A stretch of 64,000 bases of DNA from Nostoc sp. CHAB 5844 (GTDB lineage Bacteria; Cyanobacteriota; Cyanobacteriia; Cyanobacteriales; Nostocaceae): contig NZ_JAIVFW010000004.1 of the NCBI RefSeq assembly GCF_020829595.1, forward strand, positions 62,001 through 126,000. Reading direction: 5' to 3'. Below the pieces are notes generated by a model. That model was not told where the DNA came from, searched no databases, and saw nothing but the letters and a program-made list of their open reading frames with translations. The position numbers and the translations under genes were made by a program. Positions 34,771 through 43,422 of this stretch are shown one piece after another. How positions within the stretch are numbered: position 1 is the stretch's first letter; the number at the start of each line of letters is the position of its first letter.

Positions 34771-35113
34771 AGTCAAAAGGTGAGTCATTGCGGTGGACGG
34801 GTTTCCCGGCATAAAGGAGACAGTGCCATGGGCGGGTTTCCCGCGCCAGTCCGCACAACGGGGGGAACCCCCGCAAGCGGCTGGCTCGACTTGAGGCAGC
34901 TGTCGTCAAATGGCGTTAGCGAAGCGGTAGCGACGCAGGAGCGTCACCCGAAGGGCAAAAGTAAAAAAGCAAAAGAATTGTTTCTTTTTACTTTTGCTTT
35001 TTACCTTTTTACTTGAAAATCTCATGCTGATAAAAGCCGAAAATGTAGTAGATATTAAGTAGAATCTCCCTCGGCAGAGTTTTGTCTAAGAAACTACTTA
35101 ATTAAAAATACAG
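34771..35113. repeat. Intergenic GC-rich repeat cluster after glyA
   Basis: About 34783-34953 is a dense copy of the GC-rich repeat family with GGACGGGTTTCCCGGC, GGGCGGGTTTCCCGCGCC, CGGGGGGAACCCCCGC, GGCTGGCTCGACTTGAGG and GCGTTAGCGAAGCGG. It closely resembles 8528-8735. The terminator-like hairpin at 34955 follows. Confidence 0.7.
34955..35002 (+). terminator. Terminator-like hairpin after glyA
   Basis: GCAAAAGTAAAAA (34955-34967) pairs exactly with TTTTTACTTTTGC (34985-34997), followed by TTTTT. It directly follows the repeat cluster and would end the glyA transcript. Confidence 0.6.
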
Positions 35114-36160
35114 ATGCCTGCTCAGATTTATCATCTGATTGCCTTTCTTATAGCCGCCGTAGTCGTTCTCTGGACTACGCCTGACGTTAAAAACATTGGT
35201 ATAAAAAGTGGAAATGTAGATAAACCAGGTGGTCGAAAAATTCATGAACGCCCAATGGTACGCCTGGGAGGAGTTTCCATCTTCGCAGGTACTCTCATTT
35301 CATTGCTAATTGTCTGGTGGTTAGGTGGATTTGGCAGTTTGCCGCCTGATAAAGAATGGCAAATTTGGGGTGTTGTCTTAGGGGGTCTGGGCTTTTTTCT
35401 CATTGGTTTAGCAGACGATTTATTAAACTTGTCTCCTTTGGGACGGCTAATATTGCAAATTATCGTCGCTGCTGGTGCATGGAAAGCAGGTGTAAGTATA
35501 GACTTCATTAAGATTCCGACCATTGGCATAGTTAACCTAGATTGGCTAAGTTTGCCGATCACGGTGATTTGGCTGGTGGGAATGGTCAATGCTATCAACT
35601 GGATTGACGGTTTAGATGGTTTAGCTGCTGGTGTGTCGGGAATTGCTGCTGTAGTCATGCTGTTGGTGTCTTTGTTTATGCACCAACCAGCCGCAGCCTT
35701 AATTGCTGCCGCCTTAGCTGGTGCAGCACTAGGATTTCTCCGGTATAACTTCAACCCCGCACAAATCTTTATGGGAGATGGCGGGTCTTATTTTATGGGC
35801 TTCACCTTAGCCGCTGTGGGCGTAATTGGGCTGGTTAAAGTTCCAGCTTTTACTGCTGTAATTCTGCCTTATTTAATTTTGGCAGTACCAATTTTAGATA
35901 TGTCAGCAGTCATTTTGACGCGTATTCGGCGTGGTCAATTGCCTTGGGTGGCAGATAGATGTCATTTGCATCATCGATTGCTACAAGCTGGGTTGTCCCA
36001 TCGCTGGACAGTTTTATTTATTTATATACTTACACTGTGGGTTGGCAGTTTAGCATTAGCCATAGCTGGTATCCCTAGCGGTATTGCTTACGCTTTCGGT
36101 ACAACCTCACTTTTGACTTATACTAGTTGGCGAGTTTGGAAACGCTCTCAGCAAAAGTAA
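35114..36160 (+). CDS. WecA/MraY-type sugar-1-phosphate transferase (GT4)
   Basis: A 348-residue polyprenyl-phosphate sugar-1-phosphate transferase with about ten membrane helices. The conserved cytosolic motifs are LIGLADDLLNLSPLGRLILQ (DD pair), NAINWIDGLDGLAAGVSG (NxxNxxDGxDGL) and IFMGDGGSYFMG, plus CHLHHRLLQAGLSH (HxHHR motif of the WecA/TagO branch). The last motif separates it from MraY. It starts cell-wall or surface-polysaccharide synthesis by loading a hexosamine phosphate onto undecaprenyl phosphate; the exact sugar is inferred to be GlcNAc-like. Confidence 0.92.
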   Translation: MPAQIYHLIAFLIAAVVVLWTTPDVKNIGIKSGNVDKPGGRKIHERPMVRLGGVSIFAGTLISLLIVWWLGGFGSLPPDKEWQIWGVVLGGLGFFLIGLADDLLNLSPLGRLILQIIVAAGAWKAGVSIDFIKIPTIGIVNLDWLSLPITVIWLVGMVNAINWIDGLDGLAAGVSGIAAVVMLLVSLFMHQPAAALIAAALAGAALGFLRYNFNPAQIFMGDGGSYFMGFTLAAVGVIGLVKVPAFTAVILPYLILAVPILDMSAVILTRIRRGQLPWVADRCHLHHRLLQAGLSHRWTVLFIYILTLWVGSLALAIAGIPSGIAYAFGTTSLLTYTSWRVWKRSQQK

Positions 36161-36418
36161 AAAGTAGCAAGGTAAAAGAAATACAGTATTTTGAATAAGA
36201 ATACAGAAGTCAGAATCAATAAGTGGAGGAAAAATAACCAACCACTAATTTTAGACCGTTAAATCTTCGATATAGCTAGGTGTTTCACTTTTTATTTTGA
36301 ATTTTGAATTGATTCATTTATGGGGATTATCTTTTTACTTTTTACTTTTTACTTCTTAAAACTGACTCCTGAATTCTATTAAGATAAGCCTCTTTCTTGT
36401 ACCTTTTACTTTAATTAC
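36161..36418. repeat. Intergenic heptamer-bounded element
   Basis: About 36195-36378 resembles the other GAATTCT-bounded elements: ATACAGAAGTCAGAATC on the left and ACTGACTCCTGAATTC on the right, with a TTTTTACTTTTTACTT array inside. Its core shares CAACCACTAA and AGGTGTTTCA-like segments with the copy at 46783-46980. Confidence 0.5.
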
Positions 36419-37669
36419 ATGAGTGCAGAAATTATTTGTGTTGGTACTGAACTGCTGCTAGGAGATATCCTCAACAGTAATTCGCAATTTCTCGCCCAAC
36501 AATTAGCGAAACTCGGAATTCCTCACTATTATCAAACAGTGGTTGGCGATAACCCTGAAAGATTAAAGCAAGTTATAGAAATTGCTATTTCCAGAGCGAA
36601 TATTTTAATTTTTACTGGCGGTCTTGGCCCGACTCCAGATGATCTTACTTGTGAAACCATTGCTGATTTTTTTGGCGCACCCTTGGTAGAAAGACCAGAA
36701 ATTATCGAAGATATTGCTCACAAATTTGCTCAACGTGGTCGAGTGATGACTCCTACTAACCGCAAGCAAGCTTTAATTCCTCAAGGCGCAGAAGTTTTAC
36801 CTAATCCCACAGGTACAGCACCAGGAATTATTTGGCAACCTCGTCCGAAAATTACAATTTTTACATTCCCCGGTGTTCCTAGTGAAATGCATCGGATGTG
36901 GCAAGAAACAGCAGTACCATTTCTGCAAAGCCAAGGCTGGGGTAAGGAAATTATTTACAGCCGGAGTTTAAGGTTTTGGGGTATTGGCGAGTCGGCTTTG
37001 GCAGAAAAAGTGGCTTCTTATTTCAACTTGCCCAACCCGACAGTTGCACCTTATGCGGGAAAAGGAGAAGTCAGACTACGAATTTCGGCAAAAGCAGCTT
37101 CGGAAGCAGCAGCAGAAGAATTGATTGCACCAATTGAAAAGCAACTCAAAGAAATTGCTGGGTTGGATTGTTACGGTGCTGATGATGATACTTTAGCTTC
37201 GGTAGTTGGTGAGTTGTTGCGATCGCAAGGGGAAACGGTGTCAGTGGCAGAATCTTGCACCGGCGGTGGACTGGGGCAAATGTTAACGGAGATTTCTGGT
37301 AGTTCTGATTATTTTTGGGGCGGAGTAATTTCTTACGACAACTCGGCAAAGGTTCGACTATTAGGAGTCAACTCAGAAGATTTAGATAAATTTGGGGCTG
37401 TTAGCGGCATAGTAGCTGAACAAATGGCAGTTGGAGTAAAAAGCCGCCTCGCAACTACTTGGGGACTAAGTATCACTGGAATTGCAGGCCCTGGCGGAGG
37501 AACAGAAACGAAACCCGTAGGTTTGGTTTATATCGGTTTAGCTGGGCCAAATGATGAAGTGAAAAGTATAGAGTATCGCTTTGGCACAATGCGCGATCGC
37601 TGGTTTATTCGTCATTTAAGTGCGTGTACAGCACTGGATTTGCTGCGTCGGCAGTTATTGACGAGGTAG
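36419..37669 (+). CDS. cinA: CinA family protein (MoCF domain plus PncC-type amidase)
   Basis: A 416-residue full-length CinA. The N-terminal molybdopterin-binding-like domain starts MSAEIICVGTELLLGDILNS and has FTGGLGPTPDDLT; the C-terminal domain from about residue 260 has VAESCTGGGLGQMLTEISGS and GIAGPGGGTETKPVGLVYIG, the NMN amidohydrolase (PncC) signature. Characterised members cleave ADP-ribose and deamidate NMN, recycling pyridine nucleotides. The competence name comes from Streptococcus operons and does not prove a role in DNA uptake here. Confidence 0.95.
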   Translation: MSAEIICVGTELLLGDILNSNSQFLAQQLAKLGIPHYYQTVVGDNPERLKQVIEIAISRANILIFTGGLGPTPDDLTCETIADFFGAPLVERPEIIEDIAHKFAQRGRVMTPTNRKQALIPQGAEVLPNPTGTAPGIIWQPRPKITIFTFPGVPSEMHRMWQETAVPFLQSQGWGKEIIYSRSLRFWGIGESALAEKVASYFNLPNPTVAPYAGKGEVRLRISAKAASEAAAEELIAPIEKQLKEIAGLDCYGADDDTLASVVGELLRSQGETVSVAESCTGGGLGQMLTEISGSSDYFWGGVISYDNSAKVRLLGVNSEDLDKFGAVSGIVAEQMAVGVKSRLATTWGLSITGIAGPGGGTETKPVGLVYIGLAGPNDEVKSIEYRFGTMRDRWFIRHLSACTALDLLRRQLLTR

Positions 37670-37781
37670 GAAGTGAGAGTGGGAAATAGGGAGTAGATTT
37701 GTTGAGCGCTAATTTAGGATTGCTACAGCAATTTAAATCTGAATAAGGTACATTTCTCTAGTCCCTAGCCTCTCTCTGTAT

Positions 37782-38396
37782 ATGAACAAAATTCCTATCC
37801 TCCAACCAAATCAGTCTTACACTTTTAGAAGCTATTTTGAGATGTCATTTGAACCCGAAGATATCCTGGCTGAATTTGGCTATTCTTTAAAACGCTCCAA
37901 TCTAAATTTGCAAAAATCTGAAGTTGAATTAGACAGACTTACTAATCTCAAATTACGAATTGAAGAAAGTTTGCCATATATTAGTTTAACTAGTGAAGCA
38001 GCCCGCAGAGAGTTATTAATTGCGCCAATTTTATTAGATATTATTCACTACACCCGCGCTCAACTCAGGATTGAATATCCTTTGAATGTGACAGAACAGT
38101 TAAAAGGTTCTCTTGATTATTATCTGCATACAGACCACAAACTTTTAGTGGTGGAAGCTAAAAATGCTGATTTAGCCAGAGGATTTACTCAATTAGCTGT
38201 AGAATTAATTGCTATAGATGTGTGGACTGACTCTCAAGAAATATATTTGAAAGGGGCTGTTTCTACAGGAGATATTTGGCAATTTGGTCTACTAAATCGA
38301 GAAAATAAACAAATAAATCAAGACTTAAGTTTATATAGAGTTCCTGCTGATATAGAGGAGTTAATTCGGATTTTAGTGGCAATACTTGGTTTTTAA
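37782..38396 (+). CDS. Restriction endonuclease-like fold protein
   Basis: A 204-residue soluble protein. Residues about 115-145 read QLKGSLDYYLHTDHKLLVVE followed by AKNADLARGFTQL, a good D-(D/E)xK nuclease-fold pattern with an ExK (VEAK). The N-terminal 70 residues are helical. Similar cyanobacterial proteins lack any attached helicase or methylase and have no known role. It is separated from cinA by 112 bases and from the HicB-like gene by a palindromic repeat. Confidence 0.7.
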   Translation: MNKIPILQPNQSYTFRSYFEMSFEPEDILAEFGYSLKRSNLNLQKSEVELDRLTNLKLRIEESLPYISLTSEAARRELLIAPILLDIIHYTRAQLRIEYPLNVTEQLKGSLDYYLHTDHKLLVVEAKNADLARGFTQLAVELIAIDVWTDSQEIYLKGAVSTGDIWQFGLLNRENKQINQDLSLYRVPADIEELIRILVAILGF

Positions 38397-38452
38397 GAAA
38401 AGATGCGATCGCTATTCTAGCATTTCACGAAAAACCTGATATATATAAATTA

Positions 38453-38483
38453 TGTAGAGACGTAGCATTGCTACGTCTCTACA
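38453..38483. repeat. GTAGAGAC palindrome, copy 1
   Basis: TGTAGAGACGTAGCA (38453-38467) and its exact complement TGCTACGTCTCTACA (38469-38483) form a 15-bp stem with a one-base loop. Related palindromes with different inner stems lie at 54396-54424 and 57466-57491. Confidence 0.75.
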
Positions 38484-38552
38484 ATAAGTCTCTACAATAA
38501 GATACGTTTCACATTTAAAGAAAATTGATAAAGGTTTTACAATGGTAAGGTG

Positions 38553-38774
38553 ATGAAACACTATCATATTAATATCTTTTACAGTCAAGAAGATAAAGGC
38601 TACATTGCTGATATTCCTGACCTGAAATACTGTTCAGCATTCGGTTTGACTGAAGAAGAAGCACTGCATGAAGTATTGAAAGCAAAAGAAGCATGGCTAG
38701 AAGCTGCCAAACAGGAGGGTAAAGCAATTCCTGAACCAAAGTATCGACCTGCAATTTACCAGATAGCTTCGTAA
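38553..38774 (+). CDS. HicB-like antitoxin family protein
   Basis: A 73-residue protein (ATG at 38553; a GTG directly before it is in frame). YHINIFYSQEDKGYIADIPD, then CSAFGLTEEEALHEVLKAKE, fits the partial RNase H fold of HicB-type proteins. PEPKYRPAIYQ is the usual C-terminus of the short cyanobacterial form without a DNA-binding domain. No HicA toxin reading frame is adjacent on either side, so it is an orphan, as many of these are. Confidence 0.85.
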   Translation: MKHYHINIFYSQEDKGYIADIPDLKYCSAFGLTEEEALHEVLKAKEAWLEAAKQEGKAIPEPKYRPAIYQIAS

Positions 38775-38909
38775 AGATAAGTTTTTAATCTCAAATTGTC
38801 TAGCCACTATCTGATACATCATTCCGTTTTTAGTGGTGATGTTGGGTTATTGAGCAAAAAAGCGATCGCTTTTTTGGTACTCAGTCTAGAGTTACTTGTT
38901 TAACTGTAG

Positions 38910-39047
38910 TACTCATCATTTGTTGATCCCACCGGCGACACAATCGCTGAGATTACTAAAGCACTTCAAGGAATTAAGCCAGAAGCAGCCCTTGAATTTG
39001 TCAGACTCTACTTAGGAGATATTGTCCAGGGTGAAGAAGATTCTTAG
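38910..39047 (+). pseudogene. C-terminal half of an XRE-type regulator, remnant
   Basis: A frame bounded upstream by TAG at 38907 and without a start codon reads FVDPTGDTIAEITKALQGI, KPEAALEFVRLYLGDIV and ends at 39045-39047. It matches the C-terminal part of small XRE regulators (WVxxxxDPTAExVxEIxxAL, then PxAAxxFxxLYLG). The complementary N-terminal half of such a protein lies downstream at 39156. Confidence 0.55.
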
Positions 39048-39155
39048 TATCTAAATCTACTTTCGGTCTCTGTTCGTTAGGTGTATGGTCAAACTGACCA
39101 CACGTTAAAAAAGATAGTTAAGGCAATGTTTTAATTCCCTGACAAAATCTAAAAA

Positions 39156-39323
39156 ATGGGGAAAGCAGGTAAAGCCCTCAAACAAATATTAGATATTTAT
39201 GGAATCAGCCAGAATCAGCTGGCTGTCGCAATGGGTATAGCAAGGTCTAGTATTAATGGTTGGGTAAACGAGACTAGATCCCCAACAAAGGTAAAAAATT
39301 TGACAAGTTTTGAATTTCTGTAG
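39156..39323 (+). pseudogene. XRE helix-turn-helix fragment
   Basis: A 55-residue frame with ATG at 39156 reads MGKAGKALKQILDIYGISQN, then QLAVAMGIARSSINGWVNET, a clear XRE helix-turn-helix. After RSPT the sequence leaves the family (KVKNLTSFEFL) and stops. The C-terminal half of the same kind of protein is found 109 bases upstream. It could still be expressed as a short DNA-binding protein, but truncation is the simpler reading. Confidence 0.55.
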
Positions 39324-39330
39324 AACTTTA

Positions 39331-39546
39331 CTAAATTAAAGTTCTATCATTAATCTCTCCAAATATAACTACTCCTCTTGGCTTTAAAGCTTTTTTCTTT
39401 CTAGCTTTAAGTTTAAGTTGCTGTTTCTGGAGTCTAAGTTTTTGTCTAGTCAATTCTTCAGCTATTAGTTCCTTAGCTCGGTTCTCAATTTTAATTTGGC
39501 TTTCTATTGGTTGTTCTTGAATTTTTTCACTCAGGCTTTTCCCCAT
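39331..39546 (-). CDS. Putative antitoxin, HTH replaced by basic tail
   Basis: A 71-residue protein overlapping the end of the toxin-like gene by 20 bases. Its first 35 residues (MGKSLSEKIQEQPIESQIKI, then ENRAKELIAEEL) match the start of XRE-type antitoxins that pair with Gp49/HigB toxins. The usual helix-turn-helix is missing; instead the protein continues as a Lys/Gln-rich stretch (LRLQKQQLKLKARKKKALKP) and GVVIFGEINDRTLI. It may be a degraded or altered antitoxin. Confidence 0.6.
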   Translation of the reverse strand: MGKSLSEKIQEQPIESQIKIENRAKELIAEELTRQKLRLQKQQLKLKARKKKALKPRGVVIFGEINDRTLI

Positions 39547-39910
39547 GTGTTTCCTCTTCGTCTTTTAATCTTGTAAGATGCTCTTTGTACCGTTTATCAG
39601 CCTTTTTAATGAGTTGCTTATAGAATAATTTTTCACTTACACCAGACTTATCACCTGCTACTAGTAAGATAGCTCTTCTCAAAGGGTCAAAGGCTAACGC
39701 TACACGCCAAACTCCATCATTTGCTAAAAATCGTAGCTCTTTCATGTTGTTGTACTTTGACCCATTTAGCGTGTCAACATGAGGTCGTTTGAGTTGGGGG
39801 CCAAATTGTTCTAACAATTTAGCTGTTGCAAGTAACTCATTTTTTACTTCTTGAGGTAGAGCATCAAACTCAAGTTCAAAAGCATTGTAAAATTCAACTT
39901 TCCATTCCAC
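39527..39910 (-). CDS. HigB/Gp49-type (RelE superfamily) toxin
   Basis: A 127-residue protein with the Gp49/HigB-like pattern: FELEFDALPQEVKNELLATA, then KLLEQFGPQLKRPHVDTLNG, NMKELRFLANDGVWRVALAF and LLVAGDKSGVSEKLFYKQLI. Members are RelE-fold mRNA interferases in toxin-antitoxin pairs. The antitoxin-like gene follows with a 20-base overlap, a toxin-first order usual for this type. Functional residues look intact. Confidence 0.85.
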   Translation of the reverse strand: MEWKVEFYNAFELEFDALPQEVKNELLATAKLLEQFGPQLKRPHVDTLNGSKYNNMKELRFLANDGVWRVALAFDPLRRAILLVAGDKSGVSEKLFYKQLIKKADKRYKEHLTRLKDEEETHGEKPE

Positions 39911-40191
39911 TAATTATTATGATTAAAATGTCATACATTTTCAAGAGTATATCGAGTAATCAAATTAACAATCAAGGTGAAATATTTACTAAATCTGACT
40001 TTTCACGGGATGTGCAAAAGGATAGTTGATTCGCGTAAATTATCCGCAATTTTTGTAGTAGTTGACACACTTATCATGGAAATATCAGCTATTCCAGGTC
40101 AGCCTATCAGCACAATCAATCTCTAGAGACTTGCTGTATTGTTCACATTTTGTTACAAAAGTACAAAGAACTTCTAGAGACCCATAACCAA

Positions 40192-40998
40192 ATGTTCGGC
40201 GGACTAACTGGTTTACAAGATCCTAAAGGCACTGACTGGGGAGAGCGGATGCTCAACACAGTTGCCAGCCAAACGATTCGCCATTTGTTTACCCAAAGCG
40301 AGTCAGTAGAAGTCTTGGTACGCTGCTATCCCTCCAGCAAGTTGTTGCAAGGCAGCATTGATAGTTTCAAAATGAGTGGTCGTGGTTTAGTCATCCGTAA
40401 AGATTTTGCGGTAGAGGAGATGTCTTTTGAAACGGATGCGGTTGCAATAGATTTTGGTGCGGTATTAAGTGGCAAATTGAACCTCAAGCAACCTACTCAG
40501 GCGATCGCTCAAGTAGTATTATCCGAAGCAGGTATTAACAAAGCCTTCAAAGCGGAACTAGTGAAAAAGCGCCTAGTGAACCTTGATGTACCTGCCTTAA
40601 CAGAATTATCTGGTGGGAAACCAGTTTCATTTCCCGAAGTCCAGGTACAACTATTGCCAGAAAATCGCCTGCAAATTTCTGCAACAGCCGATTTAAATAA
40701 CGGCGAACTCATCCCCGTAAATATGACAGTCTCCATAGCCGTAGAAAGAAGACGACGGATTTCTTTTAAGAATCCACAAATAAACCTTGAGCAAGTTCCA
40801 GAACCGCAAAGAGCAACTTCTCAAACCCTGAGCAACGCACTGGCAGAGATTTTAGATAACATGGTTGATTTAGATCGCTTTGACCTTGATGGAGTGAAAA
40901 TGCGACTCAACCGTTTAGAAACTGAAGGAAAAAAATTAATTTTCAGTGGATATGCGGAGATAGAACGTATTCCCAGTAGCGGGGGAAGTTCAGTTTGA
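40192..40998 (+). CDS. DUF2993 domain protein
   Basis: Starting at ATG 40192 gives 268 residues, MFGGLTGLQDPKGTDWGERM, the form usual in cyanobacteria; an in-frame TTG at 40150 would add 14 residues. The body is the DUF2993 beta-rich domain (FTQSESVEVLVRCYPSSKLL, GSIDSFKMSGRGLVIRKDF). In actinobacteria a DUF2993 protein (LmeA) acts in lipoglycan synthesis; in cyanobacteria the role is unknown. No signal peptide is visible, unlike LmeA. Confidence 0.8.
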   Translation: MFGGLTGLQDPKGTDWGERMLNTVASQTIRHLFTQSESVEVLVRCYPSSKLLQGSIDSFKMSGRGLVIRKDFAVEEMSFETDAVAIDFGAVLSGKLNLKQPTQAIAQVVLSEAGINKAFKAELVKKRLVNLDVPALTELSGGKPVSFPEVQVQLLPENRLQISATADLNNGELIPVNMTVSIAVERRRRISFKNPQINLEQVPEPQRATSQTLSNALAEILDNMVDLDRFDLDGVKMRLNRLETEGKKLIFSGYAEIERIPSSGGSSV

Positions 40999-41076
40999 AA
41001 ATTTGATCATTCTGTTCATCGTAACTATAGGGATTTTCCTGTTGCCTTTTATTGCGATCGCGTGATTATTTGGTAA

Positions 41077-42522
41077 CTAATTTTTCCTAACTTCTAACTT
41101 TTGCTGATGGCTGACTTCTAAAGGCAAGAAAATAGTCAATACCTCGCCATACTGGGGACGTTGGCGCACAATCAACTTACCGCCTATTGCTTGGAACAAG
41201 TGCTTAGTTGCAGTTAGATTCAAACTAATCGTACCTGTCTCTGGTTGAAACATTAACAATTGACCGAGAGCTTTCCGAATAGGTGGTGTTACAGATGTGT
41301 CTGCTGCGTCTGTGTTTTGACACTGAGGTTGAGGCGACAATTGTAGCTTGAGTTGATCACCAGCCGGGATAACCTGCACTTGAATATGGCTCCCAGCAGG
41401 TAAGCTGCGGGTAAAATTCTCCATCAAACCCGTGAGTACTCTATCCAACATTGTCGGATTACTTACCACTGTGGGTAGTTGTTGCGGTAAAACAACATCC
41501 AATGTGAGGTTGCGCCGATTTGCTGCTTGTTGCCAACGGGGAATACTTTGTTGCAGAACTTGATTGAGAGACATTGGCGTAAGATGAGTATTAGCCGCTT
41601 TCGTTGAAGCACAAGTTTCTAGTTCTGCCGCCTTAAATAGCAACTCCATACGATCAATCTGCTCGGTACACTCATGATCAATAATTTCTAAACGATCGCT
41701 CACAGCAGCAGGTAAATCACGCCGCTTCAGCAGCAGGCGAGTCATGGTGCGAATAGTTGTCAGAGGAGTCCGAACTTCGTGAGCAAAAGCTTGAAGCAAC
41801 TCCACATCGGGGACTGAGTGTTGCGGATGAGTACTTGGGGGTTGGGGATAAGGTATTGTGGCTGTTTCCCAGTCTTTACTTACTTCTGGTTCTGGCAATT
41901 CCTGAAGTAATAACTGGCTAAACTGCATAGCAATGCGGTAATCTGGTGCTACTGGCAAATACTGCTGTACTAAAGCATCTAGTTCCGCGCAAAAATCGGG
42001 ATTAGTCAGCATTACCCGCGCTTTTATGGCTCGCCAAGCTTGCTGAACTATCTCTGGCTCAAAGGATAATGAAAATATTTTGTTACCATTTTTGCGTTCT
42101 GCCAAAACCAGCACTAATCTGAATTTCTCTGTAAATATCAAGCAAAATCGCTCTGCCACCAAGGGATCGGCAGGTAGCAAGGGAAGCACTGCTTCTTGAG
42201 AAGAATGTTCTTCAGCTACTGTAGCTGTTGAAGGCATTTGAAACGGCATTAAAGCCAAGGGATTAAATGGCTTGGCTGTGAAAGTCACCGTCTGTAAGCT
42301 TTGAGTTAATGTTGGTTGACTAAATAAGGGTGCTGGTGCAGCTAATACTAATGCTGGTGCAGCAGCAGGAGAGGCAATTGCTAAAGTCTCAATTAATAAA
42401 TGTTCTGTTGCTGCTAAACTGATACGCCACTGTCGCTCTGCCTTGGCTGGTGAACATTCAGCCATAGTTGATTGACTTTCGGCTAAAACTTCACTCAGAC
42501 TTGGCAAGATCCATTCGTACAC
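41077..42522 (-). CDS. Divergent histidine kinase-like protein
   Basis: A 481-residue protein without membrane helices. The phosphoacceptor helix is intact: LQAFAHEVRTPLTTIRTMTR with His248. The preceding 240 residues are a sensor region with Ala/Pro-rich segments. The ATPase half is degraded: an N-box-like LDRVLTGLMENFTRSLPAG is present, but the DxGxG loop is missing (the region reads LKLQLSPQPQCQNTDAADTS) and only TKHLFQAIGGKLIVRQRPQY resembles the last part of the domain. It may dimerise or transfer phosphate without efficient autophosphorylation. No response regulator is adjacent. Confidence 0.8.
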   Translation of the reverse strand: MYEWILPSLSEVLAESQSTMAECSPAKAERQWRISLAATEHLLIETLAIASPAAAPALVLAAPAPLFSQPTLTQSLQTVTFTAKPFNPLALMPFQMPSTATVAEEHSSQEAVLPLLPADPLVAERFCLIFTEKFRLVLVLAERKNGNKIFSLSFEPEIVQQAWRAIKARVMLTNPDFCAELDALVQQYLPVAPDYRIAMQFSQLLLQELPEPEVSKDWETATIPYPQPPSTHPQHSVPDVELLQAFAHEVRTPLTTIRTMTRLLLKRRDLPAAVSDRLEIIDHECTEQIDRMELLFKAAELETCASTKAANTHLTPMSLNQVLQQSIPRWQQAANRRNLTLDVVLPQQLPTVVSNPTMLDRVLTGLMENFTRSLPAGSHIQVQVIPAGDQLKLQLSPQPQCQNTDAADTSVTPPIRKALGQLLMFQPETGTISLNLTATKHLFQAIGGKLIVRQRPQYGEVLTIFLPLEVSHQQKLEVRKN

Positions 42523-43041
42523 AGGTTTTCACCCCTTGGTTGAAGAGCGACTAATAACGTGAAAAAGTAATATTTCACTACCTAATTAAGAGGTTATAGT
42601 TATTCGTGTACAAGCAACAGTAGTATAACCGAACAAGATAGGGGCAATTTCCCTGTCATATTTGAAAATTTAACAGTTGTCAGTGGGCGATCGCAGATAA
42701 ATCTACCAAAAAATAATTATCATTTTTATTAGAGGATGTTTGTAAAGTCTAAATTATACTAGCCCTGGCGATTGGAAATCGCGGCTACACAGACGAAACC
42801 CGCCTACGCGGGTTAAAGTGCTTGAGTTTTATCTGCCATAGTTTAACAGCTAATAAAGTTGTTACCCGCCCAATCATTTCGTCAGATATTGAGTGGGGTG
42901 GAATCACTTAGTTGAAATCAGAAAAATCGATGATGTGCGAGTCGCTATTTTCACTAGTTGAATGAAAAGTGACAGAGCGATCGCCGCCGCCACTGCTCAA
43001 GTTAAAATCAAGAGGCAATCTTTTTAAGAGGCAAGGTGGTT
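42523..43041. repeat. Intergenic region with solo IS/MITE end
   Basis: No gene is seen in these 519 bases. GAGGATGTTTGTAAAGT at 42732-42748, preceded by TTA, matches the end of the 10113 MITE; no partner end was found downstream. At 42770-42820 lie GGCGATTGGAAATCGC and ACCCGCCTACGCGGGT, two GC-rich inverted repeats. Confidence 0.55.
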
Positions 43042-43422
43042 ATGACTTCAGCATCTGATGAACAGGTAGCCATCATCCGTACAGAGCGAGGGCTAACGAT
43101 CGCGGGTACACGCATTAGCCTTTATGATGCGATCGATCTCCTGAAGGCTCATTATCCTCCTAAATTAATTCGTGACACGTTCAATCTCACGGATGCACAA
43201 ATTAATGCAGCTTTGTCGTACATTGAGGCAAATCAGGCTCAGATCGAGGCTGAATACCAGGAAGTTCTTCAAACTAGAGAAGAAATTCGCCAATATTGGG
43301 AAGATCGTAACCGCGAACGACTGCAAAGGATTGCAGCAATGCCGCATAAGCCTGGGCAGGAAGCGATTTGGGCAAAACTTGAGGAGCACAAAGCCAGACG
43401 TAGTGCTGCACAAAAGCAATGA
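43042..43422 (+). CDS. DUF433 domain protein (probable antitoxin)
   Basis: A 126-residue protein; ATG at 43042 with AGGCAAGG upstream (an in-frame GTG lies two codons earlier). The DUF433 helix-turn-helix is at about residues 15-75: RTERGLTIAGTRISLYDAID, then HYPPKLIRDTFNLTDAQINA. A charged helical C-terminus follows. DUF433 proteins pair with DUF5615/PIN-like toxins; here the partner overlaps by four bases but carries a stop codon. Confidence 0.88.
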   Translation: MTSASDEQVAIIRTERGLTIAGTRISLYDAIDLLKAHYPPKLIRDTFNLTDAQINAALSYIEANQAQIEAEYQEVLQTREEIRQYWEDRNRERLQRIAAMPHKPGQEAIWAKLEEHKARRSAAQKQ

